This document shows, one piece after another, positions 44,888-54,963 of a DNA stretch of 64,000 bases (position 1 is its first letter; each line of letters begins with the position of its first letter). The DNA is from Sarcomyxa edulis (Eukaryota > Basidiomycota > Agaricomycetes > Agaricales > Mycenaceae), in assembly GCA_009761415.1 (NCBI GenBank), contig QUOL01000009.1, positions 1,116,001 to 1,180,000 of the forward strand. Direction: 5' to 3'. The position numbers were made by a program, and so were the translations under genes. The notes beneath the pieces were generated by a model. That model did no database searches and was not told the DNA's origin. It worked only from the letters and a program-made list of their open reading frames with translations.

Positions 44888-46077
44888 GCGGAAGCAGCGT
44901 CAAATATTATCGTGATGTGTTCGGGAGAGAGGGTGAAAATATGTAATTGTCGGACCAGCCGGGTTGAGCGCACAGGGGAGTCCAGCTCGCGTAAGAAAGA
45001 CGCGTATACAACCGTTGAGTACATATACGACAAGCTGTGTGGCTTGGTCCAAGGCCAAGTCTCTGAAACCACTATTCCAGAGGCTAAGACATCGGTCGCC
45101 AGTACATATATGGCGGTTAGGGCAGCATACTCCAATATTATTGGGGTTGTGATTCCAAAAGGGGGTCCGGGGACGCCCTAGTTCCAATATAAGCGTGTAA
45201 CGATGTGCACCGAGGAGGTTTAAACCTCACGGAAGTCCTCTAATGGAGCCTGCTTCGCAAGGATATGGGTGCACGATAGATACGTTAGCAGGATAGATCT
45301 GATGAATAGCAACCATCTCTTCAGTAATTCTAGTGATGAGCGCACATCAGCTCCAGTATACTTAGAGTCTTGATGTTCTCATGCGGCGAGACCTGGCATT
45401 CCGAAAGGGCTTCTGGTCACAGCTGCAGGCCGTAGTCCACTCGAATGGGACATATCCATAATGGCCTTTTTCGAGATGAGGCAAATTGAGATCCGCTGTT
45501 GAGGTAACAGAGACACTAGTGTTGTTCGTAGCTCCAGGTAGCAGCAGCACTTGAGCAGCACGACCGTCGACGATTCACGAACTTGTTACTCGTCCGACTC
45601 GATTCACTCGAACCGGGGTTGACGGCGATAGTCACAGTCACCAACGTCACGCACACAGCTTGGGTCGCGTCTTTCCAAGTCCCGTCACTCCTCCTGCCGT
45701 TTCTTCAGCTCGTTTTTCGCTGTCAGCTTAGCGTCACGTTGACCTCGAAGCTTTCAGCAGATTGAGGTCCTGTATATCTCTTTGGAGAGACCCTAGATGG
45801 CCGAACTCTGATACCCATCGCGAAATGCACTACTTATCGCCGACTTTCCTGTACACAAGCTTCCATGGAAATCTGGAGACGCTGACGCCCATGATATCGT
45901 AGATAGCGGTGGTCTGGGACACACAGCTTTGTGGAGATGGTCGGGCTGATCACCAGGGAACTACTAGGTTCTGATTTGTAGTGTGTGTCTACAAGATAAG
46001 TATCTTGCTAGTGGCTCGCTGGCCTATACATCTCTCTCTCGCACACCCCGAAATTTCAACACGCAAACGTATAAAAT
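44888..46077. other. Intergenic region, no supported gene
   Basis: About 1.2 kb between two secreted-protein genes. Short ORFs on both strands lack motifs. A perfect 14-bp palindrome, GAGGTTTAAACCTC, lies at 45215-45228. I see no tRNA or repeat. Confidence 0.5.
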
Positions 46078-46958
46078 ATGAAACTTCACCTCTTTCCATA
46101 CCTTGGTCTCGTATGTGTTTACACGACAGTAGAAGCCTACGCGCCCCCATACCCGCCATCGATTACCCCACCACCGATCAGTGAGTCGCATTCGATATAT
46201 GTCGGACACTCTAAGACTCTCCCTGTTCAAGTCGATCTGAACCATTTCTTCTCTTTCAGAACGTGACGATGGCCCGTCTGACTCCGAGATCAACAGCGCT
46301 CATAGATTCTTGACATCTTGCGCTAACTCATGTACAGGCAGTATCTCCTCTGCTGCAATCAGCTCGCGTCTTGCTATAGACAGTTCTGACCAGTTCTGTG
46401 ATGATTACGGAGATAAGCCGGGAAGTAATAGCTGCTTCGTGCGTATTGCCATCATCCTCTGTGTATGTCTCCACTACTGACGCGAATCACACTCTTTACT
46501 ATAAGTGTGGTCTCGCCTTCAACGACCCAACTGGCATTGGAAGCAGCGTCAGTGCCTGCTTCACCGCGTCTTGTACAGCAAGTATTCCAGCCAGTGTTCG
46601 ACCCTTCGTCGACCTCCCCGGTTTCGCTTCCTCGTATACGTCTGAGATATTCACGTTCAAATGCCCCGCACTGGTCGACATGCAAGCGTTTACTGGGGAC
46701 GTCAGCGCCACTACTACTTCCTTAACGGCAACAACAACCTCTGCTCTGACGACGACGACAACGACGACGTCTCCACAATCTACGATACCTTCTAGTACTG
46801 CCTCTTCCAGTACTACCTCAAACCCATCGTCATCGAGCACTTCGAATGCAGCCTCCTCGGCCATATCCCCGATGAGTCTGCATCTAAACTCCATGAGCGC
46901 AGTGGCTGCAAGTACGTTCTTGGTTGTAGTAGCTGGAGCAGGCGTCCTCTTGATGTAG
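46078..46958 (+). CDS. Small Cys-containing, GPI-anchor-like surface protein
   Basis: Exon 1 (from ATG 46078) encodes a signal peptide (LHLFPYLGLVCVYTTVEAYA) and a Pro-rich start. A GTGAGT intron (about 46171-46259, ending TTTCAG) is followed by a segment with paired cysteines (TSCANSCTGS ... DQFCDDYG). The frame must shift before SVYVSTTDANHTLYYKCGLA, which implies a second intron near 46405-46440 that I could not place. Further cysteines (ACFTASC, FKCPALVD) precede a Thr/Ser-rich stalk and a hydrophobic C-terminus (MSAVAASTFLVVVAGAGVLL), typical of a GPI-anchored cell-wall protein. The cysteine spacing recalls small secreted proteins but does not clearly fit CFEM. Confidence 0.6.
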
Positions 46959-47352
46959 ATATACCCGGAATTGTTGCATCTTCACTGGCCCGAGGTTTTC
47001 GCACCAAATGAGTCTTAGCCAGTCTCGATATATCTCTTGTAGTAGTATTATATCCACTTTTCAAAGCCTCTTTGCAGACACCACGTCTCCAACTCTCGGA
47101 GCTTTGACATGCCTCAAGTTGATGCCTAGGCCTAATTATAAATAAGTCTAAAATTCCAACCATGATGATCGGGCTTCCGACACAGTCTTGAGCTCTCCTC
47201 TTCCTTCTACTCGTAGCTACTTGTATACATCCTTTTAAGGAAATTCGCCGTTCCGGACGGTTGACCAGGAACGACCCAGCGCCATATTGACCAGCCACAC
47301 CCGGATGGATGTTGTACACTGGCTGCGGGCATCATGATGGCGACCCTCAAAC

Positions 47353-47921
47353 ATGACTCAAGGAGATTCCTTTCATCCATCTCCATCCATCCGTAACGTC
47401 TACATGGACGCTAAACGTCAAAAGCTGACTCGGACAATCAAGTATTGGACGAAGACTATAACTGACGAAGTTCGAACTGGGCGACAAAAACGCGTCTTCA
47501 AGTTCCCATTCGGTGACTTTGAGCCTGGACGACTGAATATCTTCCTACTAGACCGCCCGTATACAACGTTCGTGGAGCTGTCCTGATACTTATGGCATTC
47601 GAATTGTTGCGGGACAGACACTGTTTAATCAAACTTGAAGACGGCGCTAGGCAGTGCTACTGGATATTTCGACCTACGGGGAAAGATAGCGCGGCGCTGA
47701 TAAGTAAAGCGGTCCTGTGCCCCAGAGACGTGGAGCCCGAATCGGAGTCCTCAAAGGTCGAGACAACCGTTGTCCAATGGCACTCGGTGATTCGACGCTC
47801 GTGGTGGACTTCCAACTTGCGCTGCGATGCCACATTCTGTCTCCCTTGGGTCTTTGTATACTCCAAGACGGTTTCAGTTCACTCAGATGAACGCCCGCCC
47901 GTTATAGACTTGGATATATAA
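47353..47921 (+). CDS. Possible small orphan gene
   Basis: ATG 47353 opens a 77-residue frame (MTQGDSFHPSPSIRNVYMDA ...) ending at TGA 47584, directly followed by a 109-residue frame from ATG 47592 containing GARQCYWIFRPTGKDSAALI and WHSVIRRSWWTSN. They could be two exons of one gene or unrelated chance ORFs. No signal peptide, no known domain. The interval 46959-47352 between it and the GPI-like gene shows nothing recognisable. Confidence 0.25.
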
Positions 47922-48076
47922 CATGGACCGCCCTTTCTGGTCTGGTTTCTCATACCTGCTGGTCTGGTCATCACCCCCCACTTTCCCTCTCCTACATTGC
48001 GCTGGTCGCGTACAAGACAACATCTACATCCTCACGAACTATACGTAGCCTCTGCACTCGACAACCTTCGTTCGCT

Positions 48077-50209
48077 ATGACCTTCATCAAGGCGTCCGCC
48101 GCCGTCATCGCCCTCCTTTGCCTGCGTGTCTCCGCACTTCCATCATTATACACGCCTCGCGACAGCTCCGACCAGAGCATGCAGACTCTCATGCAATCTG
48201 CATTCATGAAGTTCCTTGATGAACAGCACGTTGATAACAAGACTTTCTACGCTCTTTCTGGCTGGAAGTCTATCGACTTTGCAGGAGACAAAGCGACCGA
48301 CAGTTCCGCCGCGAACAACCTGCACCTATTCGAGACATGCGACGTGCTCCCGGACCGCTCTGGTAAAGCAGCATCGATGTCCTTCAGCGACAAATACATC
48401 GAGTTTGTGCAGGAAGTCAACAAGGCGATGCCGACTGCTAATAAAACAGGCAACAAAGAACTGAAACAAGCCGGCGCTGATCAAGTAAAAGCCTGTGATA
48501 TCTCCAAGTTTCTCACACCAGCCTTGAAAGAGTACGTTTCGTCCACAGGAAAAAAAGCCGCATCGCAGTCCGACAAGGCTTTCCTTGCATGGGCCGTCAC
48601 GAACTACACTCCTCTCACGACCGCCAACGCAGAATGTCAAGCCGCCAAAGACAAGTACTTCAAACTGTACGACACAATAGAAGGTGATGCCTTTGCGCTT
48701 TTCTCTGCGGAGTCAGACAACATTCGTTCCCTTACGACCTCTCCTCGCACATTGTCGGCTGGCATTACTATGGACGTTGGCTCAAACAACGTCGAAGCCG
48801 AATACACTATCCCCGTCCTGGAGGGTACACTCAAGGGGTGGCAAACAGGTGACGGAGATCCTCACTTTGAGTGGGACAGTGCGTCCATGTCGACTTCGTC
48901 TAGCAACACGACAACATCTGGTGGAGGCGGATTGAGTTTCATATGGGAGGATGTGTCGGGTAGCGGTTCGGGGAGTAACTCCAAGACGACTACCATATCC
49001 AACATGACAGTCCAGACGATGAAAGTCACCTTCTCGGGCCTCATATTGATGGACGTCGAACGAGGGCTCTGGTTCGACGATTACCGTGTTGCAGAAGCTA
49101 TCAGAACCCCCGCGGACAACGTTTCAGCCGCTGCGCAAGCTCCGTTCAAGAAATTCTTCGGGACTTCTAGTAGCCCAGGACCCGCGGCGGTCTACAACGA
49201 CCAGGCGCTCGTCGCATACAAACCATCTATCACTATGCAGTTCGCATCCACAGACGCATTCAATCAGTTCACGCAATCGCAAGGCTCAGCTGGTGGATGT
49301 TTCCTCTTCATCTGTGCAGGGGCAAGCAGCTCCAAAACTTCAAATGTTACGCAGACGGATGCAAAGACGAAGACGGTCATCGCTACTGATGATACGGACA
49401 ACGGTTATATCATTGGGTTTGTACAGAAGACCTTCTGGAGTGGAGATGACTCGACAAGTCCTTCGACTGGTGGTGGAGACGACGGTGGGGACGATGGTAG
49501 TGAAGGTGGAGACGATGGTTCGGATGGTGGGGACGACGGCTCGGATGATGGGGACGATGGTTCGGATGATGGGGACGACGGTTCGGATGATGGGGATGAC
49601 GGTTCGGACGACGGAGACGACGGATCTGATGATGGGGACGACGGCTCAGACGATGGTTCAGACGATGGAGACGATGGTTCAGACGATGGAGACGATGGTT
49701 CGGACGATGGAGACGATGGTTCAGACGACGGAGACGATGGTTCGGACGACGGAGACGATGGTTCGGACGACGGAGACGACGGATCTGATGATGGGGACGA
49801 CGGATCTGATGATGGTTCGGACGACGGAGACGATGGATCTGATGATGGGGACGACGGCTCTGATGATGGGGACGATGGTTCAGACGATGGTTCCGACGAC
49901 GGGGACGACAATTCTGACGGTTCTGACAATTCTGACAATTCTGGTAATTCCGACGATTCGGATGATTCGGATGATTCAGACAACTCTGACGACAACTCTG
50001 ATGACTCTGACAACTCAAAAAACTCGGATAACTCGGATGATTCTGACGGCTCAGATAACTCGAACGATTCCTCCAAAGGCTCCAATGACTCGACAGACGA
50101 CTCGGACAAGTCGAACAACAAATCGAATAATAAGTCGGGCAAGAAGTCTAGCAAGTCGGGCGGCTCATCAAGTGGGAAAAGCTCTGATTCCAAACGGCGA
50201 CGATCATAG
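48077..50209 (+). CDS. Secreted protein with acidic Ser-Asp-Gly repeat tail (copy B)
   Basis: A single-exon gene. Signal peptide MTFIKASAAVIALLCLRVSA, then an ordered region of about 430 residues with cysteines, NxT sites and the family landmarks LILMDVERGLWFDD and APFKKFFGTSSS, shared with the protein at 43259-44887. From about residue 465 a long tail of GDDGSDD-type repeats runs to about residue 615, changes to Ser/Asp/Asn repeats, and finally to a Lys/Ser/Asn-rich basic end (NNKSNNKSGKKSSKSGG ... KRRRS). The tail is strongly acidic, so metal (calcium) or matrix binding is plausible but unproven. The repeat is encoded by a minisatellite, so length variation between strains is expected. Confidence 0.8.
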   Translation: MTFIKASAAVIALLCLRVSALPSLYTPRDSSDQSMQTLMQSAFMKFLDEQHVDNKTFYALSGWKSIDFAGDKATDSSAANNLHLFETCDVLPDRSGKAASMSFSDKYIEFVQEVNKAMPTANKTGNKELKQAGADQVKACDISKFLTPALKEYVSSTGKKAASQSDKAFLAWAVTNYTPLTTANAECQAAKDKYFKLYDTIEGDAFALFSAESDNIRSLTTSPRTLSAGITMDVGSNNVEAEYTIPVLEGTLKGWQTGDGDPHFEWDSASMSTSSSNTTTSGGGGLSFIWEDVSGSGSGSNSKTTTISNMTVQTMKVTFSGLILMDVERGLWFDDYRVAEAIRTPADNVSAAAQAPFKKFFGTSSSPGPAAVYNDQALVAYKPSITMQFASTDAFNQFTQSQGSAGGCFLFICAGASSSKTSNVTQTDAKTKTVIATDDTDNGYIIGFVQKTFWSGDDSTSPSTGGGDDGGDDGSEGGDDGSDGGDDGSDDGDDGSDDGDDGSDDGDDGSDDGDDGSDDGDDGSDDGSDDGDDGSDDGDDGSDDGDDGSDDGDDGSDDGDDGSDDGDDGSDDGDDGSDDGSDDGDDGSDDGDDGSDDGDDGSDDGSDDGDDNSDGSDNSDNSGNSDDSDDSDDSDNSDDNSDDSDNSKNSDNSDDSDGSDNSNDSSKGSNDSTDDSDKSNNKSNNKSGKKSSKSGGSSSGKSSDSKRRRS
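49480..49915. repeat. Coding minisatellite encoding the acidic tail
   Basis: Units of 9 and 18 bp such as GATGGTTCGGACGACGGAGA repeat for about 430 bp within the secreted-protein gene. Synonymous differences (GAT/GAC, GGT/GGC/GGA, TCA/TCG/TCT) show the protein repeat is kept while the DNA drifts, and larger duplicated blocks are visible (for example the SDDGSDDG joints near 49650, 49810 and 49885). Confidence 0.85.
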
Positions 50210-50601
50210 ACCTTTGTTCTTGTAAGTAGTCTTATTCAAGAATCCACCGAACGACATGCTAACGACTTTGCCATATGTATAGTACGTTACATTAGTACTG
50301 GAGATTGGCAAACGCTTGGGTGTACATATGATGTATATATTCGGCTCAGGGAATATATAGTCCGACCTTGCATATACCTTGTTTGCCTATCCTCTTACGC
50401 CAAGGCCCAGGGGATGCGTGATATTGACGCGCCTGTCACGCCTGCTGATGTGACTGTATCCGCCATGACATCGTCGATGACGTAGTGGTAAGTCGACCGA
50501 TATAAAACGCATTTTTTGCGAAAGACGTCGTTTTGAATCTCTTTCGTCTTGGAAGTTTGTCTCCAGAAAATTCCCGATTTTTTTCGACCTCTATAGCCGA
50601 G

Positions 50602-51249
50602 ATGTCTTTGCCTACTGCAGTAAAACGAACCAACTCAAATAAAACCTCCTCAATCTCAGACACATCTGCTAACCTTCCTCCACCTCGAAAGAACGATGCA
50701 CCTCTTCGACGAGTATCATTACCACTCACCAATACACGACTTCCTCGTCTTATATATCTCCTAGCACTTATTTCATCCCTAATCATTGCATTCTACTCTT
50801 ACCGCGTCATGCAATGGAAGTCTGAAGTAGGAGGATGGTGGAACCTCGCCGTTGGAAAAAGACCTCCCCAAGTTGTGACACAGGACGGCGGTGGATGGAC
50901 TAAAAGACAAGGAAAAGCACAGAAGGGGCATCACAGATCGGAAACAGTAGAGGACAGAATTAACGCATTGGCAGAAGCACTCGGCATGCCTTCCAAAGAT
51001 CTCGCGTCAGCTATAGCAGGCGCCGTGAAGGAATACGTTCCCCCGGCTACGTTATCTTCAATCGCGGCGCATGAAACTGGAATCGCTGTCGAGGAGTTGA
51101 TCAATGGTGTCAGCAGCAGTCAGCAGAAAGATGCGAGGCAGGCGAAGGAACAGGCTGAGGCAGCTGAGGACTCCACATCCGGACCAGGCGGCGTCATGGG
51201 TGCAATGCTGGATGGAATGGAGGGTTTCGTTGGGATGGATGAGCCTTAG
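50602..51249 (+). CDS. Small single-pass membrane protein, unknown function
   Basis: ATG 50602 gives a 215-residue protein in one exon. The N-terminal 50 residues are Ser/Thr/Pro-rich and basic. One transmembrane helix follows (LIYLLALISSLIIAFYSY), then WKSEVGGWWNLAVGKRPP. The soluble part contains VEDRINALAEALGMPSKDLA and the repeat-like SIAAHETGIAVEELINGVSS, which look like small helical modules. The Gly/Met-rich end is VMGAMLDGMEGFVGMDEP. No signal peptide is evident before the helix. I do not recognise a named family. The upstream frame to 50533 is open but lacks an earlier ATG. Confidence 0.65.
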   Translation: MSLPTAVKRTNSNKTSSISDTSANLPPPRKNDAPLRRVSLPLTNTRLPRLIYLLALISSLIIAFYSYRVMQWKSEVGGWWNLAVGKRPPQVVTQDGGGWTKRQGKAQKGHHRSETVEDRINALAEALGMPSKDLASAIAGAVKEYVPPATLSSIAAHETGIAVEELINGVSSSQQKDARQAKEQAEAAEDSTSGPGGVMGAMLDGMEGFVGMDEP

Positions 51250-51709
51250 TATAAGATTTGTTACCGTCAACATATGTACCGCATCGTACCTTGTAAAAGT
51301 TATCGTAAAAGTTCCACAACAGGGGAATGAACACTAGCAGAAAGCTAGATCAAAGGGTATCGTATAAATGACTGTTCCAGATAGAAGCGCAACATATAAT
51401 GTATAGATCGAAGTTGGAGAGAAGACGGAGATATGGAGTGGAAGGGGTGTATGGATACCAGAGCTCGCCGATATAGGTCCGAATCGCCAACGGAGATGCT
51501 GTAGAGACTACAGCGACTTCAGAATTCTAGCACCCTAGCACGGAGTGCCACCAAGAGTAACCGGTGTGTCCAGCCGGACAACGGTAGTTACTCTTCAGCC
51601 CAAATTTGGCTTCATAAATATCCAGCAGACATCCTCCCACCGCTCAGGCTTACGATGCCTGCAATATCGCCCTCCTATACCCATCGCACGAAGAGAAAAA
51701 ATGGGTGAT

Positions 51710-52930
51710 TCACGAGAAAATAGTGTAAGGTGGCACTACGGGCAGACGCTCAAATTCTGCAACGAGTTGGCTCATAGTCGGCCGTCCAGCAGGATCATAA
51801 GTCCAGCACCAGAGTAGGATCTCCCACAAGGCATCTGGGATCTCAGCTGGTTGTTGAATGGACCCAGCGGGAGGTCCACCCTGAAGGATGTGCATCATCC
51901 CCTTGGCATATTTGACGCCAGAGTACGGGGGCTTCGATGTATATGCCTAGGCGTAGCCAATCCAAATCCAAATCATGCGTGGGTGGAATGAGTAGAAAAC
52001 GTTTCCTCACGGTATATATGGTCCCAGCCAACGCATACACATCCATCGCCATGGTCGGTTCGAACTCGTCGTCTCCTGGAAGAATCTCTTCCGGAGCTTT
52101 GTACATCCAAGACTGGGGTATGGTCACTCTGTCCTCGTGGATGACTTTGCGCAAGAGAGCGTTGAGGCCGATGTCGGCAATACAGGCGCTTTCGTCGTCT
52201 GATATCATAATGTTACTCTGTGGAAATTGGCTTAGAGATCGTAAATCCTCGACATTTGTGGCGAATTGACATACTGGGTTAACGTTCCCGTGAACGAGGC
52301 CCATGGAATGGATATGATCCAATCCGGCTACGATCTCACGAGCCTACCAGTGACGAACTTCAATATTATCACGCTCATTTAGGTTATAGAACATGCGTAC
52401 CACAGAGTCCTTATTCGTTGGAGAATGGTCTAACAGATTCCCCTTCTCGTACCACGGCATGAATACCGTCGGAAGGCCTCCAGCTCTGCTAGGAACAGAG
52501 TACGACGGGCACAACCTCTCGTGACTCAAAGTTATCTCCAGCATCGAAGTGAGCGTCTAACAAAACATATCACGATCAGAATCAGTCACTGTACCACATT
52601 GAAACACACTGAGGACTTACCCTATTAGCCAAATCCCTACGAACTTCATCTCTAGGATTCACTCTGAACGACTTGACAGCATGCTTCAGAACCCCACCGA
52701 AATGAAGGAAAGATCAGGTCCAAGAACGCAACGAGGCAGAAGCTTTCAAAGTATACACACCCACGAGCTAACACCCATACCGTCAACCGTATTTCTCTTC
52801 GCGATATCAGTGTATTCACCCCATTTCGCAGCTTCTTCTCCGCCCAGATGGCCGAGACGGACGCTGAAGGTGGTGGTACCCTTTGTGTTCACCGCATCTC
52901 CTCAGGCACGAATTCGACGAGGTGTGAGAA
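51710..52930 (-). CDS. Protein kinase-like protein, predicted pseudokinase
   Basis: Minus-strand exons assemble a kinase domain: VLKHAVKSFRVNPRDEVRRD (beta-3 Lys present), GGLPTVFMPWYEKGNLLDH (hinge), DHIHSMGLVHGNVNP joined across a short intron to SNIMISDDESACIADIGLNA, then SWMYKAPEEILPGDDEFEP (APE), MAMDVYALAGTIYT, and CWTYDPAGRPTMSQLVAEFE. The catalytic-loop Asp of HRD is replaced (HGNVNP: H-G-N) and DFG reads DIG, so phosphotransfer is doubtful. Similar tyrosine-kinase-like families are expanded in agaricomycetes. The N-terminal exon near 52700-52930 is approximate and the start ATG is not identified. The stop is at 51710. Confidence 0.7.
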
Positions 52931-52989
52931 ACTAGAAGAAAGACCCACCTGAGACTGATATCCAAGCTGGGATGAACCAAACTGCATGC

Positions 52990-53690
52990 AATCTCGAGAG
53001 ACTTTGGGTTGGCGACGACGAAGAGGGAAAGGATGGGTCGAGGGGGACTTTAAGCACAGGTCAGGAAGTCAATGAAGCGCTCTAGGGAGTGAGTTAGGGC
53101 ATGCAGGCGCCTAAAAAGGCGCCTTGTTGTTATAATTAAACCGGGAGTGGCTATGTACACGAGAGATGTCCTGTAGAATTGTTAGACAGCCAGTCGTTCT
53201 TTCTCTTGGGCAAAGAGTAAGCTTGGGATCCTGTCATCACTACAGGAGATCTGGGTAGCATTCAGTACAAGCGTGGGTAGGTGTCAAGAAGGCAAGAAGA
53301 TGGTCCGGCGGCGGGAGATAAGCAGGCCACGAGACCGAGGTTTGACGCTCGAGAGGGGGGGGAGGGGAGGGTATCACGGTCGTTCCGGCTTATACAGCGA
53401 CACACGAATAAGCGTCATTAGAGCGCGTTTCAACTTGCGAAGCTTGAAGTTCGTCGTTGGAATCTTCGAAATGAGATTATGTTCTTGACCTTGGATGGTG
53501 CTCCGGCACTGCGCAGAACAGCTTCAAGTCCGAGTCATGCTTCGCTCTAAAGAGACGCGATAGACAGGAACGGTCTCTGTACAGCATGTGTTGGGCTGAT
53601 GACAACGCTCATTTCACGAAAAGGGTATATGGAGACCAAAAAAACCTATAGGTGCCGGCGAAGGAGCACAGCGAGAAATTAAATAGAAAA
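52990..53690. other. Intergenic region, nothing recognised
   Basis: No conserved ORF. A G-rich run (about 53355-53371) and ordinary promoter-like pyrimidine tracts are present. It may contain the 5' part of the minus-strand kinase gene. Confidence 0.4.
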
Positions 53691-53713
53691 TGCAAAAATC
53701 ATGGCACCATACT

Positions 53714-54452
53714 TTATGTGCCACGCCAACGCTGCTTGGATGCATACTTCCTCCATCTCTGGAGATCCTCTCTCTGAAGAAGTAATTCCATGGTATAGTA
53801 CTTCAACGCAAGCTCTTCGTTCGTTGCAATATGGTGAACAGCCGAATGGCATGGTCTTTGTAGATGTCGTCATGGAGTGTGATAATCAGTGCTCCGGCCA
53901 TCTTGAGGAAATGATTAGAATTCAAGGACAGGCTTACCTGCACAACCAAGCCACTGAATTCAACATACGTTCCGGGTGCCATTTCTTCTTCAAGGCTCTC
54001 GCGTGAGTAGATCGAGGTATGAGATGGTGATACGTCAATGGCACTGCCCGATCGCACATCTCGCATTCGGTGGTGCGTGTCGATGACCATGGAGGAGGTG
54101 GAGCACACGATTCACCAATATAGTTTTCCAATGTCTTCCGCAAGAATTGGAGGGCGGAATCCGAGTCCTCGGCAAGTCCATATGAGATCATAGTATCGAC
54201 GAATGAGATTGGGGTGCTATCGAGTGAGAGAGTCTCGAGGTCCGGAATTAGGGTCTTGGTGTCGTAAGATGCTTTTTGCACGGTGCTCGGCAGTGCAGGC
54301 CATGATTCTATAGCAAGATAAGAGCAAAAGTCTTCGATCTCAGAACCACCTTCTGAATCTAGAAAATCGGGCAGAGAGATGACTCGTCGAGCGAGGCAGT
54401 CCTTGAATGTAGCGAATTGGGGGGTAGTCGGTGATGATTCTGTCGGTATCAT
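53714..54452 (-). CDS. HNH-domain protein, conserved fungal family
   Basis: Two exons: 54452 to about 53935, an intron of about 70 nt, and a second exon to TAA at 53714. The joined frame keeps WLCRPCHSAVHH across the splice. The HNH core reads CEMCDRAVPLTYHHLIPRST ... LNSVAWLCRPCHSAVH, with CxxC and CxxC zinc ligands and the HH/H metal-binding residues. The end is LQRWRKYASKQRWRGT, a motif recurring in this fungal protein family. The N-terminal 100 residues are helical with no known domain. It may have nuclease activity, but no DNA-targeting domain is visible and the family is probably an ordinary cellular gene. Confidence 0.8.
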
Positions 54453-54963
54453 AATCGCAGTGCCAGATACGCTGGGAATTTTTGGATTTCCAAGAGTGTA
54501 TACTCAGTTTGGGACCGCCACTCAGACTCGAGACGGTGGCAAGTTGCAACACCATGGCCTTGGAAATCATGCGTGACATGCCGAGCCAAAAGCGATCAGC
54601 ATGGAGATTTGTGTAATCTCGAGCCGCAAGCCAAACTCGCTACACAGCTTCCTCAGTTCAACGGTTTGGCACTCTAATTCAAACATCTATAGCCTTTCAG
54701 TAGAATTCATGACGATACGAATCATATTCCTAGGTGGTTTTTTTTTCGGGTTTCAATAAACTAATTCTGTCATACTCATACATACATGATTCGGTATACC
54801 TTACCTACGGCAAACGAAACTATTTCATGATCAACAGTCCAACCTGGCATCCAGTCATCGACCATATTACGCCGACCCGAGAAGCGCCACCATCTGTCCA
54901 ACCCGGGACACAATTCATCGTACATCAAGCCGAGAAAGAAAATTATGGAACGTCTTCGAAGAA

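Noticed and set aside
45215..45228. Perfect palindrome GAGGTTTAAACCTC as a regulatory site
   Set aside because: Single copy, no nearby gene start, and a 14-bp palindrome can occur by chance in a window this size.
46813..47319. 168-codon minus-strand frame
   Set aside because: Overlaps the Thr/Ser stalk of the GPI-like protein in antisense and shows no motif.
49086..50225. Alternative frames (379 plus-strand and 262 minus-strand codons) over the acidic repeat
   Set aside because: Shadows of the minisatellite in the secreted-protein gene; low-complexity Met/Thr or Ser/Pro/Glu peptides with no start context or domain.
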